64,000 bases of DNA, taken from Saccharofermentans sp. (GTDB lineage Bacteria > Bacillota > Clostridia > Saccharofermentanales > Saccharofermentanaceae). Below, one piece after another: positions 27,002-36,284 of the stretch. Position numbers and translations under genes: made by a program. The number at the start of each line of letters is the position of its first letter. Position 1 is the first letter of the stretch. The notes below the pieces were generated by a model that was not told the origin of the DNA, ran no database searches, and worked only from the letters and a program-made list of their open reading frames with translations. The stretch is taken from assembly GCA_024692235.1 (NCBI GenBank), contig JAILMW010000004.1, positions 1 to 64,000 of the forward strand, read 5' to 3'.

Positions 27002-27985
27002 TCAGTAACTTCTTGAATCAATAAAACTCTGTGTCAGATCTTCAGAGGTGTAGGTGAACTCCGGAACATATACCTGCCTTTGTATATCGTAGCCCTGCCT
27101 ATAGGTACTTATAAGACCTTCAAGGATAGGACCTATCAGGGGATTACATTCGACACAAAGAGCTATCTGACCTTCCTTACAGTACTGCAAAGCTTCTCTT
27201 GTTGCATCGAAAGTAATTATCGTCACCTGTCCGCCTTCGCCGTAAGTTATACCTGCTTCATCTAAGGCACGCATTGCTCCGAAGGTCATGTTGTCGTTCT
27301 CGCTGTAAAGCACATCTATATCGGTATTGGTCTGAAGATATTCAGATACGACCTCGTATGCTTTTGCTTCCGTGTAGTCGCCGCAGAGCTGCGCAGCGAA
27401 TTCCCAGTTCTCGTGTTCTTCGACGGCCTCTTCAAGAGCCTGTGTACGAAGGATCTGAGCTGTAGCACCGTATGTTCCCTGAAGATGTAAGATCTCGACT
27501 GTCCCGTCGCCGTTATCCACATCCTGACGGTCGAGCCAGGAGACTGCCATCACGCCCTGATTTAAGAAATCGGAACCTACATTGGACAGATAAAGGTCAG
27601 GATCACTTACTGATACGGAACGATCCATGATGATGACGGGGATACCTGCAGCCTGAACCTCTGCAAGGACAGAGTCCCATCCTTCTTCTACAGTAGGAGC
27701 AATGACTATGAAGTCTACGCCTTCAAGGATAAAATTACGAACGGCGGCAAACTGATTATCCTGATTCTGCCTGGCGTTATTGATACGAAGTTCATAGCCG
27801 TTCTCTTCGGTAAATGTCTCTACCATGGACTCGGTATTTGCAAGTCTCCAGTCAGACTCCGAGCCTACCTGAGAAAAACCTATAACGAACAGATCCTTGT
27901 CTTCAGGTTTGGCCTTGGGAGATGCACATCCTATTATGTTTGCCGCAAGAGCAACTAAGAGGATCAAGCTACAGAATCGTCTCAT
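27002..27985 (-). CDS. Sugar-binding lipoprotein, YtfQ-like, paired with a two-component system
   Basis: Start is ATG 27985 or TTG 27991; both lie inside the 3' end of the kinase gene. The signal peptide ends in a lipobox NIIGC. The mature part begins VIGFSQVGSESDWR, nearly the YtfQ opening, followed by DFIVIAPTVEEGWDSVL, PVIIMDRSV and DVLYSENDNMTFGAMRAL. No permease or ATPase is attached. Together with its place as third gene after a YesN-type regulator and a YesM-type kinase, this suggests a sensor that presents sugar to the kinase, as in the XylFII-LytS-YesN system. It may also feed the importer at 18814. Confidence 0.88.
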   Translation of the reverse strand: MRRFCSLILLVALAANIIGCASPKAKPEDKDLFVIGFSQVGSESDWRLANTESMVETFTEENGYELRINNARQNQDNQFAAVRNFILEGVDFIVIAPTVEEGWDSVLAEVQAAGIPVIIMDRSVSVSDPDLYLSNVGSDFLNQGVMAVSWLDRQDVDNGDGTVEILHLQGTYGATAQILRTQALEEAVEEHENWEFAAQLCGDYTEAKAYEVVSEYLQTNTDIDVLYSENDNMTFGAMRALDEAGITYGEGGQVTIITFDATREALQYCKEGQIALCVECNPLIGPILEGLISTYRQGYDIQRQVYVPEFTYTSEDLTQSFIDSRSY

Positions 27986-29402
27986 CTTCAAGTTCTTCCT
28001 TTCCCGGGAAACGTATGGCTATAGTAGTCCCCACCCCGGCTTTACTTTCTATGTCGAAGTCGACATCATCTCCGTAAAGGAGCTTAAGTCTTTTATATGC
28101 CGATACAAGGCCGAAGCTTGTCGTATCTTCGTTTCGAATCTTCGTAAGAAGCGATGTAAGCGTATCTTCGTCCATGCCCGCACCCGTGTCCTTTACTTCA
28201 AGGATCACGATGTCGCCTTCTCTTCTTCCCGTAACTGTGATATTACCCTTACCTCTCTTGGGCTTAAGCCCGTGGTAGATGGCGTTCTCCACAAGAGGCT
28301 GCAAGGTAAGCTTAGGGAGTTTGCATTTCGCTATAACGGGGTCTATGTCTATCTCATATTCCATGATGTCCCTGTATCTTACCTGCTGTATCTCAAGATA
28401 GCTTCGTATGTGCTTTGTCTCCTCTGCTACGGTAACGATATCTCTACCGTCGCTTAGGAAGGATCTGAAGTAGAACGACAGGCTCGTTACCATAGTCTCC
28501 GCCTGCTCGTTCTTACCGCTCTCTATAAGCCACACGATGGCATCCAGAGTGTTATAGAGAAAGTGCGGGTTGATCTGTGCCTGGATAAGAGCAAGCTCCG
28601 TCTCTCGAAGAAGGATCTGCTCCTGGCGGTTAAGCTCGATCTGCTTATTAAGGCGCTCAGCCATGTCCTCGATACCTGTGGAAAGAGAAGCAAGATTCCT
28701 GTCGTTAGTCTCTACGGGAGTATGGGGAGTTAGGTCTCCGCCACCTATAGCCTCTACTCTGGTGCTCATCTCCATTATGGGGCCCGTGATGCTTCCGCTA
28801 AGCTTAAAGGCACGCCTTAAGATAACAAGGCAGATCCAGATGGTCATTATGGCGACGACTGCGATCTCAGTGGTCAGGAGGTAGTCCAGCTGCCTTTGCA
28901 TGCCGGCCATCTCGCCCGCTTCGTGGTAGAGGTATACATAGAAGTTATCCTGGATAAGCTGCGTGATGCCGTAGATATTCGTCTCCAGCTGTTCCATACG
29001 GTCATCGTACTGCTCCGTCTCCTGGATACGCTGCATGTATGTGGTCATGTTGTCACAAAGCTGGATAACGTTCTTCATGGCCTTGCGGCTGTCCTCGTTC
29101 TTGGTGCTCTGAAGAAGCTCCTCTGCAAGGGCTCTGGCGGATTCCACATCGCTCCAGGGGATCTCGTCGCTGCTTCCTGAGACATAAAGATACATCTGAA
29201 GGTCGACGTCGTCCTTGAAGTTCCGGTTGAAGCCCGATGCCGCCGCGATGTTGCCGCTTACGGAAGCGAACATGACATTACGGGTAATAAGCATCGCCAT
29301 TATCGAAATGAAGATGAATATAACGGGAATAAAAAGCTGCAGGAGAAGACGCGACATCTTCCCCTTGATGGTATCTTTCTTGAAATGCTCCCTTACCTTC
29401 AT
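27969..29402 (-). CDS. YesM/LytS-type sensor histidine kinase
   Basis: 477 residues. Helix one (about 20-42), an outward domain of about 135 residues rich in helices, helix two (about 180-200), HAMP-like linker, then the His_kinase core with phospho-acceptor in INPHFLYNTLDAI. The ATPase domain shows the N box LVENAIYHGL, DTGAGM and GVGTTIAIRFP. It overlaps the response regulator stop by ATGA and runs into the binding-protein gene by about 17 bases, so the three are translated together. The outward domain is the likely contact for the binding protein. Confidence 0.93.
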   Translation of the reverse strand: MKVREHFKKDTIKGKMSRLLLQLFIPVIFIFISIMAMLITRNVMFASVSGNIAAASGFNRNFKDDVDLQMYLYVSGSSDEIPWSDVESARALAEELLQSTKNEDSRKAMKNVIQLCDNMTTYMQRIQETEQYDDRMEQLETNIYGITQLIQDNFYVYLYHEAGEMAGMQRQLDYLLTTEIAVVAIMTIWICLVILRRAFKLSGSITGPIMEMSTRVEAIGGGDLTPHTPVETNDRNLASLSTGIEDMAERLNKQIELNRQEQILLRETELALIQAQINPHFLYNTLDAIVWLIESGKNEQAETMVTSLSFYFRSFLSDGRDIVTVAEETKHIRSYLEIQQVRYRDIMEYEIDIDPVIAKCKLPKLTLQPLVENAIYHGLKPKRGKGNITVTGRREGDIVILEVKDTGAGMDEDTLTSLLTKIRNEDTTSFGLVSAYKRLKLLYGDDVDFDIESKAGVGTTIAIRFPGKEELEDETIL

Positions 29403-31015
29403 CTTTTCTCTTCGTATTCGCCGTTCCTGTACTGGCTCGGAGTACAGCCCGTCTTCTTCTTGAAGACGAAGGAGAAGTAGCGTGGATCCTTGTAGCCGAT
29501 CTCGCCTGCGATCTCACCTGACCTCTTGTCTGTCTTTCTCAGGAGCTGCTTAGCTTTCTCCATACGTTTCTTGGTGACATACTCTACAAAGGACAGACCC
29601 ACCTTCTGGCTGAACATTGCAGATAAGTAGTTGGCACTTATATTGCTTGCTATGGCGACGGAATCAAGAGATATATCCTCGTCCATATAGTGGTTATCGA
29701 TGTAGTGCATGGCACTGTCTATTATGTCGCTGCTTCTCTTCAATGCTTCGGCATCTCTTATGGTTATCGCCTCAGTTAATATCCCGATAAGATTGCTCCT
29801 GAATTCCGCAGCCTCTATCTCCATATCGGCACTTCGAAGGGACAGATCGATATTAGGATCTTCTATTCCCTCTTCTCTTAAGGCAAGCTCTACGTTGACC
29901 CTGATGCTGACAAGAAGGTAGTCCCTTATAAGGACCGAATCCTCCATACACTTAAGGCCCGTGATATACTCATCCGCAAATGAAGTTGTCTCCGCCAATA
30001 TACCAGTTCTTACGAAGTTTCTTATTATCATGGGATCAAGCTTGGCGGCATCTAATGAATGCAGGTCGTCCGCATTGGGAGCATAACGCTTGGTCTTGAT
30101 AAGATCTGACGTGAAGATATGCTCATCAGGGAATAAGTGACGGTAAGAAAATGCGCGGTTGGCATCTGAATAGCACTTGGATATACCGCTTAATCTCTCG
30201 GTAGGAACACCCACCGCGGCATACCAGGAAAGATCGGCATGAGCTTCCTCGCAGTGCTTTCTTATCATGTCGACGCACCTATCGGTAAGGATCGGTATCC
30301 TGTCAGTATCGCCCTTGATCATCACCGCATAAGATAAGAGATTACATCTGAATATTATGTAATCCGGATATTGCATGAAGTGCCCGAATAAGCTCTCCAT
30401 AACGTTAGCCGCATCGTCGGCATAACCGCTCTGCTTCGCATCTCTTATTGTAAAGATAACAAGGTTATAGCCGTTGGCAGACAGGTTCAGATGAAGCTCA
30501 CTTGCCTGCTCGTAGATCTCCTGGACAGACATGGAACCTTCCACTAATTTCTCGAAGAAAGCCCTGTGGGAGAATCGCTCGAACTTCTTAAATTCCTGCT
30601 CGTATTTGCTTATATAATTCTGCTGCTCGGAAGCTTCGTTTATCTTCTGCTTTATCTCCTCTATGGCAGCTATCATGTCAGCCTTGGTAACGGGCTTAAG
30701 AAGATATCTCCCGACACCTAAGGAGATCGCCTGTCTTGCATATTCGAAGTCACTGTATCCGCTTATAATGATGATCTTCATATCCGGAAACTCGCTCATC
30801 ACTATCTTACAAAGTGACAAGCCGTCCATGAAGGGCATTGTGATATCGGTGATAAGTACATCGGGCTTTAAGTTCCTTATCATCGGAAGCGCCATCTCAC
30901 CGTCGGGAGCATCGCCTACGAACTCGAAGCCGTACTTCTCCCAGGGGATCATATCGCGAAGTCCCTCGCGTACTATACTCTCATCCTCACATATAAAAAC
31001 CTTTATGTTGTCCAT
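29399..31015 (-). CDS. YesN-type response regulator with AraC DNA-binding domain
   Basis: 538 residues. The receiver domain (1-125) has the acidic pair CEDE, phospho-acceptor Asp57 in LITDITMPFMDG and Lys in YLLKPVTKAD. About 290 residues of linker, partly helical, follow, then an AraC-type double HTH in the last 100 residues (SLDSVAIASNISANYLSAMF, KDPRYFSFVFKKKTGCTPSQYR). First gene of the operon with the kinase and binding protein. Such regulators usually activate sugar uptake genes nearby, here plausibly the ABC operon at 22586. Confidence 0.94.
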   Translation of the reverse strand: MDNIKVFICEDESIVREGLRDMIPWEKYGFEFVGDAPDGEMALPMIRNLKPDVLITDITMPFMDGLSLCKIVMSEFPDMKIIIISGYSDFEYARQAISLGVGRYLLKPVTKADMIAAIEEIKQKINEASEQQNYISKYEQEFKKFERFSHRAFFEKLVEGSMSVQEIYEQASELHLNLSANGYNLVIFTIRDAKQSGYADDAANVMESLFGHFMQYPDYIIFRCNLLSYAVMIKGDTDRIPILTDRCVDMIRKHCEEAHADLSWYAAVGVPTERLSGISKCYSDANRAFSYRHLFPDEHIFTSDLIKTKRYAPNADDLHSLDAAKLDPMIIRNFVRTGILAETTSFADEYITGLKCMEDSVLIRDYLLVSIRVNVELALREEGIEDPNIDLSLRSADMEIEAAEFRSNLIGILTEAITIRDAEALKRSSDIIDSAMHYIDNHYMDEDISLDSVAIASNISANYLSAMFSQKVGLSFVEYVTKKRMEKAKQLLRKTDKRSGEIAGEIGYKDPRYFSFVFKKKTGCTPSQYRNGEYEEKR

Positions 31016-31234
31016 ACAGTTACCTTCCCTGTCAGGCTAGTAATATCCTAACATTTAAGGCGTACTTCAAGTGATATGTAATATCAACATATCTACCCGA
31101 CAAATCTCGTGAAATGAGCATAAACGGTCAGTTATCCTGCCGGGTGCAAAATACTTCCCCGCAAAGGTTTATCGGGTATAGGATCGAATGTATATGTCGA
31201 TCTGACTCCGTCCTCTTCCCACTCTAACATAACA

Positions 31235-31267
31235 AAAGCCGTTGCCTCGATCTAAGACAACGGCTTT
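31235..31267 (-). terminator. Terminator of the zinc-ribbon gene
   Basis: AAAGCCGTTG (31235-31244) and CAACGGCTTT (31258-31267) make a perfect 10-bp stem with a 13-base loop. On the minus strand TTTTGTT follows. Confidence 0.8.
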
Positions 31268-31285
31268 CAAGATTACATTCTTATA

Positions 31286-31765
31286 TTACTGATGTTCGTG
31301 CTTTCTCTTCTCGCACTCGGGGCAGAAAGATGTAGTTGCCATGGAGAAATACGATTCTTTCTTATAGCCGCACTTGGAACATACGAATACATATTTGGTA
31401 AAGGCACTTCCCATCGTAGTACTGACGAGCCATGTGCTCTCGGAATCATCGTCAACAGGCGCGGGAGCGGGGGCCGGTGCAGGTGCGGGTTCCGAAACGG
31501 GAGCGACTTCTTCGGCAGGAGTCTCTTCGGCGGGGGATTCTTCTACAGCTTCCTTCACCTGCTCCTTGGAAGGTACGGGAAGATGCTCGGGAGCGGGTCT
31601 GATCTCGACGTGTTCATCTATCGACCATGTCCTGGGCTTCGGATCTTCAAATACGCACTTGGTGATATAAAAGGGGCAATCATTACAATCGTCCCTGCCT
31701 ACGCACATCCTGTGTATTCCCAAGAGCAACTGCTCCTGCAATTCTTCGATATTGTCCTTACTCAT
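31286..31765 (-). CDS. Two-ended cysteine/zinc-ribbon protein with Pro-Ala-Glu linker
   Basis: 159 residues; AAGGAG about eight bases before the ATG. The N-terminal third has four Cys in CVGRDDCNDCPFYITKC. The middle (about 60-110) is low complexity, rich in Pro, Ala and Glu with a run of AP repeats. The C-terminus is a zinc ribbon, CSKCGYKKESYFS ending in FCPEC. No signal peptide. It may be a scaffold or nucleic-acid-binding protein with two metal-binding ends; no family is recognised. It is monocistronic with two candidate promoters. Confidence 0.7.
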   Translation of the reverse strand: MSKDNIEELQEQLLLGIHRMCVGRDDCNDCPFYITKCVFEDPKPRTWSIDEHVEIRPAPEHLPVPSKEQVKEAVEESPAEETPAEEVAPVSEPAPAPAPAPAPVDDDSESTWLVSTTMGSAFTKYVFVCSKCGYKKESYFSMATTSFCPECEKRKHEHQ

Positions 31766-31842
31766 CAGTAATACTCCTTACATAAGCCAGGCACCGAATA
31801 CTCACGCCGACAGCTTGTCAAATTCTTCTTATCAGTAGGTAT

Positions 31843-31897
31843 ATTATAGCACCCTACCTTACATATCGTCTTATAAAATCATAGTCGTTAGTGTCAA
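31843..31897 (-). promoter_or_regulatory. Two candidate promoters of the zinc-ribbon gene
   Basis: Distal: TTGACA (31897-31892) and TATAAG (31875-31870) with a 16-base spacer. Proximal: extended -10 TGCTATAAT (31851-31843). Both point toward the gene at 31765. Confidence 0.55.
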
Positions 31898-31944
31898 TTT
31901 CCGAGCACTTTTTTTGTACAACAAATACGTTATCCATGCTCATG

Positions 31945-31959
31945 TGTCAGAATCTGACA
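31945..31959. promoter_or_regulatory. Operator-like palindrome
   Basis: TGTCAGA, one base, TCTGACA: a perfect 7-bp inverted repeat in the 292-base gap between the zinc-ribbon gene and the KPVIYLYP gene, about 48 bases upstream of the distal promoter. The rest of the gap is AT-rich and shows no gene. Confidence 0.4.
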
Positions 31960-32057
31960 GAAAGCAATAATCTAATATCGACATATGCAGTCGATGAGTT
32001 ATAATGTAAGGTATTTTTTATTTTTATAAACAGATCAACTGACCTATAAAGGCTTCT

Positions 32058-33185
32058 TCAGACGACCGATCCGCCCCACTCCACTACCGTAAATCCTGTT
32101 CTGTCTGCTCCAAGTGGCCATTGAAGCTGATGATCCTCAGGTATCTCTACCTCTTCATCCAGAGGCGTATATACCATATAAACGCGAATGACATTATCGG
32201 GTTCGGGGCTTACATTGAGCGTGACCTCTTCCTCGTACTCCTGTGTGGGGAACGAGATGAGATTGTACTCGTTAGACTCCATACGCGGAAGCCAGAACGA
32301 GATAAAGTCGTCGATCTCACTGTATGTAAGACCGCAGGCATCCAGATATTCTTCAAGGAATCGAGCCGTATCACAGCCGCGGACACAGATCGCATTATCA
32401 AATCCGTCAAATCCTGATATCTCGCCTTCCCAGAAGAGATAATCGTATTCTCTTCCGGTCGCTGTATCCGTTAATGTTCCGTCAGGTTCTGCCGTTACAG
32501 ACCAGTCGTAATCTTCATCGTAATGCGGATACGAACAGGTTATGGTCCCGTCAAGATCAAGAGATACCAGACAATCGGTAGTCTCCTCAGGATAAAGATA
32601 GATGACAGGTTTATAAGCAGATATCGTTAAGCACTCGGACTTTGAATCCTTGTCGACTATCTCATACTCAAATGCCGAGTCGATCCTATTATCACCGTCT
32701 ACGAACACGAATGTATATGTTCCTGCCTGCATATCATCGGGGAAGCGGGAGAAGAATTCCATATACTCATGCTCTGCATGCACCTCACTACTTAAAGTCA
32801 GTATCGCATCATTAATATTCAGGATATAATCTGCTTCATGCTTAAAAAGATATAGCTTCATTCCCTCTGCTCTATCTGCATCTTCTTTGTTAATGCCGCA
32901 TACAACATTAAGATTTCTGGAAGCAACCGGCGGATCCCACATACCCTGTTCAAAGATCTCAGCGTCCGGTTCGGATATGACTCCGACTGATTGCACTTGT
33001 TCTACTTCGGTAATCACAGGATCACATAGAAGACCGGGGTGATATATATCGCCTTTTTCAATTACCAACGGAGGCCTGCAGCTTATAAGGTTAAATACGA
33101 TGAGATCATTGAAGAGTACGATATAAAGCAGCAATAAGAGTACTATCGCTATTCCCGTAATTAAAGCTATCCTTTTTGCTTTCAT
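32058..33185 (-). CDS. Membrane-anchored protein with KPVIYLYP domain, unknown
   Basis: 375 residues. A hydrophobic anchor (about 5-35) precedes an outward region. The central motif AYKPVIYLYPEETTDCLVSL leads a beta-rich domain with CSYPHYDEDYDWSVTAEPDG and YLFWEG. This motif set recurs in uncharacterised secreted proteins of bacteria and some microbial eukaryotes. The preceding 150 residues contain several Cys and acidic stretches. It starts four bases after the methyltransferase stop, so it is the last gene of the XRE operon. Function unknown. Confidence 0.75.
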   Translation of the reverse strand: MKAKRIALITGIAIVLLLLLYIVLFNDLIVFNLISCRPPLVIEKGDIYHPGLLCDPVITEVEQVQSVGVISEPDAEIFEQGMWDPPVASRNLNVVCGINKEDADRAEGMKLYLFKHEADYILNINDAILTLSSEVHAEHEYMEFFSRFPDDMQAGTYTFVFVDGDNRIDSAFEYEIVDKDSKSECLTISAYKPVIYLYPEETTDCLVSLDLDGTITCSYPHYDEDYDWSVTAEPDGTLTDTATGREYDYLFWEGEISGFDGFDNAICVRGCDTARFLEEYLDACGLTYSEIDDFISFWLPRMESNEYNLISFPTQEYEEEVTLNVSPEPDNVIRVYMVYTPLDEEVEIPEDHQLQWPLGADRTGFTVVEWGGSVV

Positions 33186-33189
33186 CTCA

Positions 33190-33990
33190 TTACTCCTTGC
33201 GCGCTAACTCAAGATCCATTGTATCTTTAAGCGATATAGTTCCGCCATGTCGAAGGATCGCTTCTTCTATCTTGGCAAAGAATGCCCGGCGTATGCTTTC
33301 TTCTATCGCTATATGGTCGGAATATGTTCCAAGAAGATCTGTGTATTCCTTCGCGGTAAATACTCTTGTTCTATAGAACATATGGTATCTGATATCAGTA
33401 AATCCGTACTTAGTCGGGATCAGAGATATCTCCCGGGCGTCCTCTTCCGTGAACCATTTCTTAGCACCTGACTTAACGCCGTAATGCTTGTTGTAGTAGT
33501 CGTTATAGATTACGTCTATCTCCTGCGCGAGCTCGGGATCGTCGCCGCTTATTCGAGGTCTGTTTGCAAAGCGGGCAAAAGCACCTCCGGGCTTCAATAT
33601 GGAATACACTTTGGGATATCCGATATCTTCGGGAACCCAGTGAAATGCAGTAGCAGAGAAAACAAGATCGTATGCATTTTCTTCCAGATCTACGTCTTCG
33701 AACTTACCTGTGATCACGTTAAATCTGTCGTACTCTTTGTACCTTTCCTTAAGCATGGAAGAGAGGTTCTCACCATACTCGACTGCAGTTAGTTCGCACC
33801 CTGTCTTAAGGATAGGAAGCGTCGCCTGACCGGTACCGCTTCCTACTTCAACGACACGGCTTTGTTCATCGATACTGATGTAATCGAAGATTGCCTTGTA
33901 GAGTTCATCCACATACCCGGGACGCATCTTGTTATACAAAGATGCAGCAGTGTCAAAAGTGCTTCCTAATTCTTTTCTGTTATCACTCAT
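33190..33990 (-). CDS. Class I SAM-dependent methyltransferase
   Basis: 266 residues from ATG 33990 with AGGGGAA upstream; a longer frame reads back through the ribosome binding site. Motif I is VVEVGSGTGQ, the acidic end of beta-2 is AVEYGENL, and motif post-I/II DLVFSATAFHWV is followed by ILKPGGAFA. FHWV is typical of trans-aconitate or UbiE-like small-molecule methyltransferases. Third gene of the XRE operon. Substrate unknown. Confidence 0.88.
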   Translation of the reverse strand: MSDNRKELGSTFDTAASLYNKMRPGYVDELYKAIFDYISIDEQSRVVEVGSGTGQATLPILKTGCELTAVEYGENLSSMLKERYKEYDRFNVITGKFEDVDLEENAYDLVFSATAFHWVPEDIGYPKVYSILKPGGAFARFANRPRISGDDPELAQEIDVIYNDYYNKHYGVKSGAKKWFTEEDAREISLIPTKYGFTDIRYHMFYRTRVFTAKEYTDLLGTYSDHIAIEESIRRAFFAKIEEAILRHGGTISLKDTMDLELARKE

Positions 33991-34022
33991 TTTGTTCCCC
34001 TGATTATTCCATGCAATGCGTA

Positions 34023-34652
34023 TCACTTAAACAACAACAGTTTACCACGTTCTAATCCGTCGAAAGTAATGCCGCCTTTTTGCTGATAGTAGGGGCTATA
34101 TACTTTCTCAAAATGGATGCCCTGAAGATCCTTATCGATGTATGTAAATCCATACTCCCAGATCTCGTTTATCAGCTTCTTGTAAGTGTACTTGGACTTC
34201 TTCTTATCCTTGTCTCTGAAGTTAGAAAGATGGAACGGTAATACGGCTAATATACCGCCCTCCTTCAAGGTCCTTCTTGCTTCTTCAAGCATCACGAATC
34301 TGTGAAGACCTCCGTAGATCTTTTCCTCTCCGTGGAACATATCGGCATAGATAATGAGATCTAGAATATTGTCGTCAAGATCGTGACGATAATCTTCTCT
34401 TCCGACCATAGTCTCGATACATTCTATATCCTCATTCTTTGCCTTATCGTTTATGTAATCCAGGCACTGCTTATTGGTATCTACGGCATATATTTTGCAC
34501 TTGCCTCCGAATGCATACGCTGATGCAAAAGAATAGTTACCTGCACCGCAACCGTAATCCAAGATCACGGGATAGGGCACATTAACGGCACCTGAGATGA
34601 GCTTTGCGCCTTCAGTCTTCTCCCAGTTATTTACGTCATCGAATATACTCAT
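34023..34652 (-). CDS. Class I SAM-dependent methyltransferase
   Basis: 209 residues. Motif I is ILDYGCGAGNYSF, followed by IYAVDTNKQCLDYI and the DLIIYADMFHGEE strand, then LKEGGILAVLPF. It is not closely similar to the methyltransferase downstream, from which it is 32 bases away. It starts 12 bases after the XRE regulator, so expression is linked. Substrate unknown. Confidence 0.87.
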   Translation of the reverse strand: MSIFDDVNNWEKTEGAKLISGAVNVPYPVILDYGCGAGNYSFASAYAFGGKCKIYAVDTNKQCLDYINDKAKNEDIECIETMVGREDYRHDLDDNILDLIIYADMFHGEEKIYGGLHRFVMLEEARRTLKEGGILAVLPFHLSNFRDKDKKKSKYTYKKLINEIWEYGFTYIDKDLQGIHFEKVYSPYYQQKGGITFDGLERGKLLLFK

Positions 34653-34664
34653 ATACCCCTCCGA

Positions 34665-35375
34665 TCAAGCTTCGTCCTGAACACAGATGCAGATATCCAT
34701 ATAGCAGATACCGTCCTTCTCATATTCGTACTCAAAGCAGCCGATAACATCGTCAGTGCGTCTGTCGCTAATGCCGTTTTCCTTCAAGTGATCCAAGATT
34801 ATCTTGTACCCCGCGGGGATCCTCTCGAAGGACTGCACATGCGGTTCCTTTACCGTAATAACCGCATACTTGGCATCTGCATTCCGGCAATACTCGACAC
34901 CGGGGCAATTAGTCTCAAATCCTTCGGGGAGGACATATGCAGCAACGTATCCGTGAAGACCGAATCTCATCTGCTGCTCCTGAGATACATAAGGAAAATC
35001 CCAGCCTAACATCTTCGCTTCGGGATCTGCTGCAAGAAGACCGCTCCTTCTGCCCCATTCTTTCATATAACCGATAACATCCGATTCGGGATTTGCGGAT
35101 ATCATCACATACTTTGCCATCCTGAAGGACGGTATATTACGGATAGTTACTTCGGAATAGAGTTCATCCTTAAGCGACAAGTCTCCTCTTACAAGAGTAT
35201 CCAGATCACACGAGAATATTACGCACATATCAACGAGCTTATTAAGCTCAGGGGTTACCTCATTAGATTCCCATCTGGATACAGTCTGTCTGCTGACACC
35301 CATCTTCTCTGCGAACTGTTCCTGCTTCAGCTTATTGATCTTACGCAAGTATTGAATATTAGTACCAAGGCTCAT
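34665..35375 (-). CDS. XRE-family regulator with GyrI-like effector-binding domain
   Basis: 236 residues. Residues 1-60 are an XRE helix-turn-helix (IQYLRKINKLKQEQFAEKMG, VSRQTVSRWES). Residues about 70-236 resemble the GyrI/AraC effector-binding fold that binds hydrophobic cations and drugs (SGLLAADPEAKMLGWDFP, FERIPAGYKIILDHLKENG). Head of an operon with two methyltransferases and a membrane-anchored protein, which it probably autoregulates in response to a small molecule. Confidence 0.85.
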   Translation of the reverse strand: MSLGTNIQYLRKINKLKQEQFAEKMGVSRQTVSRWESNEVTPELNKLVDMCVIFSCDLDTLVRGDLSLKDELYSEVTIRNIPSFRMAKYVMISANPESDVIGYMKEWGRRSGLLAADPEAKMLGWDFPYVSQEQQMRFGLHGYVAAYVLPEGFETNCPGVEYCRNADAKYAVITVKEPHVQSFERIPAGYKIILDHLKENGISDRRTDDVIGCFEYEYEKDGICYMDICICVQDEA

Positions 35376-35540
35376 AATAATTCTCCTGTTCTTAAGATCG
35401 TTCTTCGGCCGGAGATCGAAATAATCATTCTCGATCGATGGTTTGATTATGTCACACGTTAATTTACATGTACACCACTTAAGATGTGCATTTCAAGAAG
35501 ATTATGTCCTATCGACTTTACATTCAAGATCAGAGGCAGA

Positions 35541-36113
35541 TCACTTTTTAAGATCCTTACCGGGTTCGCCCCATCCGCCGAGTGTCTTGCCGTTGAAGCT
35601 TAGATATGTCTGTGCCGTAGTCTTAACGGGAGCGATCCTTGAAAGCTTCTGCTCTACACTCTCGTCAGAAGAAAGAGACTCATCCTGAAGAATATTTCTT
35701 ATCTTACAGAGCATTACAAGGCCGTCGTGCTTAGTGATGAAATCAGTTACTTCCAACTCAAAGTTAACGGGAGAGTTATTAAGGATAGGAACGTTTAATA
35801 CTTCGCCCTTTCCTATATCAAGATCTATCTTCATCTTGTCGGGATCGGAACCGCTTGTGCAGCCGAGATAGTCGGCAACATTAAGGAGTTCTTCCGTAAC
35901 GAGATTTGCGGAGAAGATCTTTCCTCTTTCTATGTTCTCTCTTGTAGTCTTATTGCCGCCGATGCAGCACATTGCTCCGAGTTCTCCGTCCCAGATATAA
36001 CTGAACCAGCAGAACAATCCGAAGTCAGGGTTTCCGTTCTCATCGTATGTTCCGTAGAGAAAGAGTGTCTGGGGACAAAAGTCGTTATTGGGCTTCAAGC
36101 TGATCTTTTTCAT
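35541..36113 (-). CDS. Flavin reductase-like (flavoredoxin) protein
   Basis: 190 residues. The FMN-binding split-barrel shape is suggested by GAMCCIGGNKTTRENIERGKIFSANLVTE, where the T..NI..G..FS.N motif is typical of flavin reductase-domain proteins that bind FMN. It is separated from neighbours on both sides, and a TATAAT-like element near 36145 on the minus strand may be its -10. Probably a soluble electron carrier or FMN:NAD(P)H reductase. Confidence 0.82.
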   Translation of the reverse strand: MKKISLKPNNDFCPQTLFLYGTYDENGNPDFGLFCWFSYIWDGELGAMCCIGGNKTTRENIERGKIFSANLVTEELLNVADYLGCTSGSDPDKMKIDLDIGKGEVLNVPILNNSPVNFELEVTDFITKHDGLVMLCKIRNILQDESLSSDESVEQKLSRIAPVKTTAQTYLSFNGKTLGGWGEPGKDLKK

Positions 36114-36284
36114 GTTCGTACCTCTCAGTTTTGGGATATACGGATATTATAATGCATTCTCCCTCGGAACATACTGCATCGCAGAATATACACAGAAAGT
36201 TAACTGCATTTCGAAGATCACCGGATTATAATATCTGTATAAAGTGTGGTCTGTGTGCATCCTTATTTATTGAGGGACATGTTA

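Noticed and set aside
31374..31670. Plus-strand frame with Gly/Ala repeats
   Set aside because: It is the antisense of the Pro-Ala linker of the zinc-ribbon protein.
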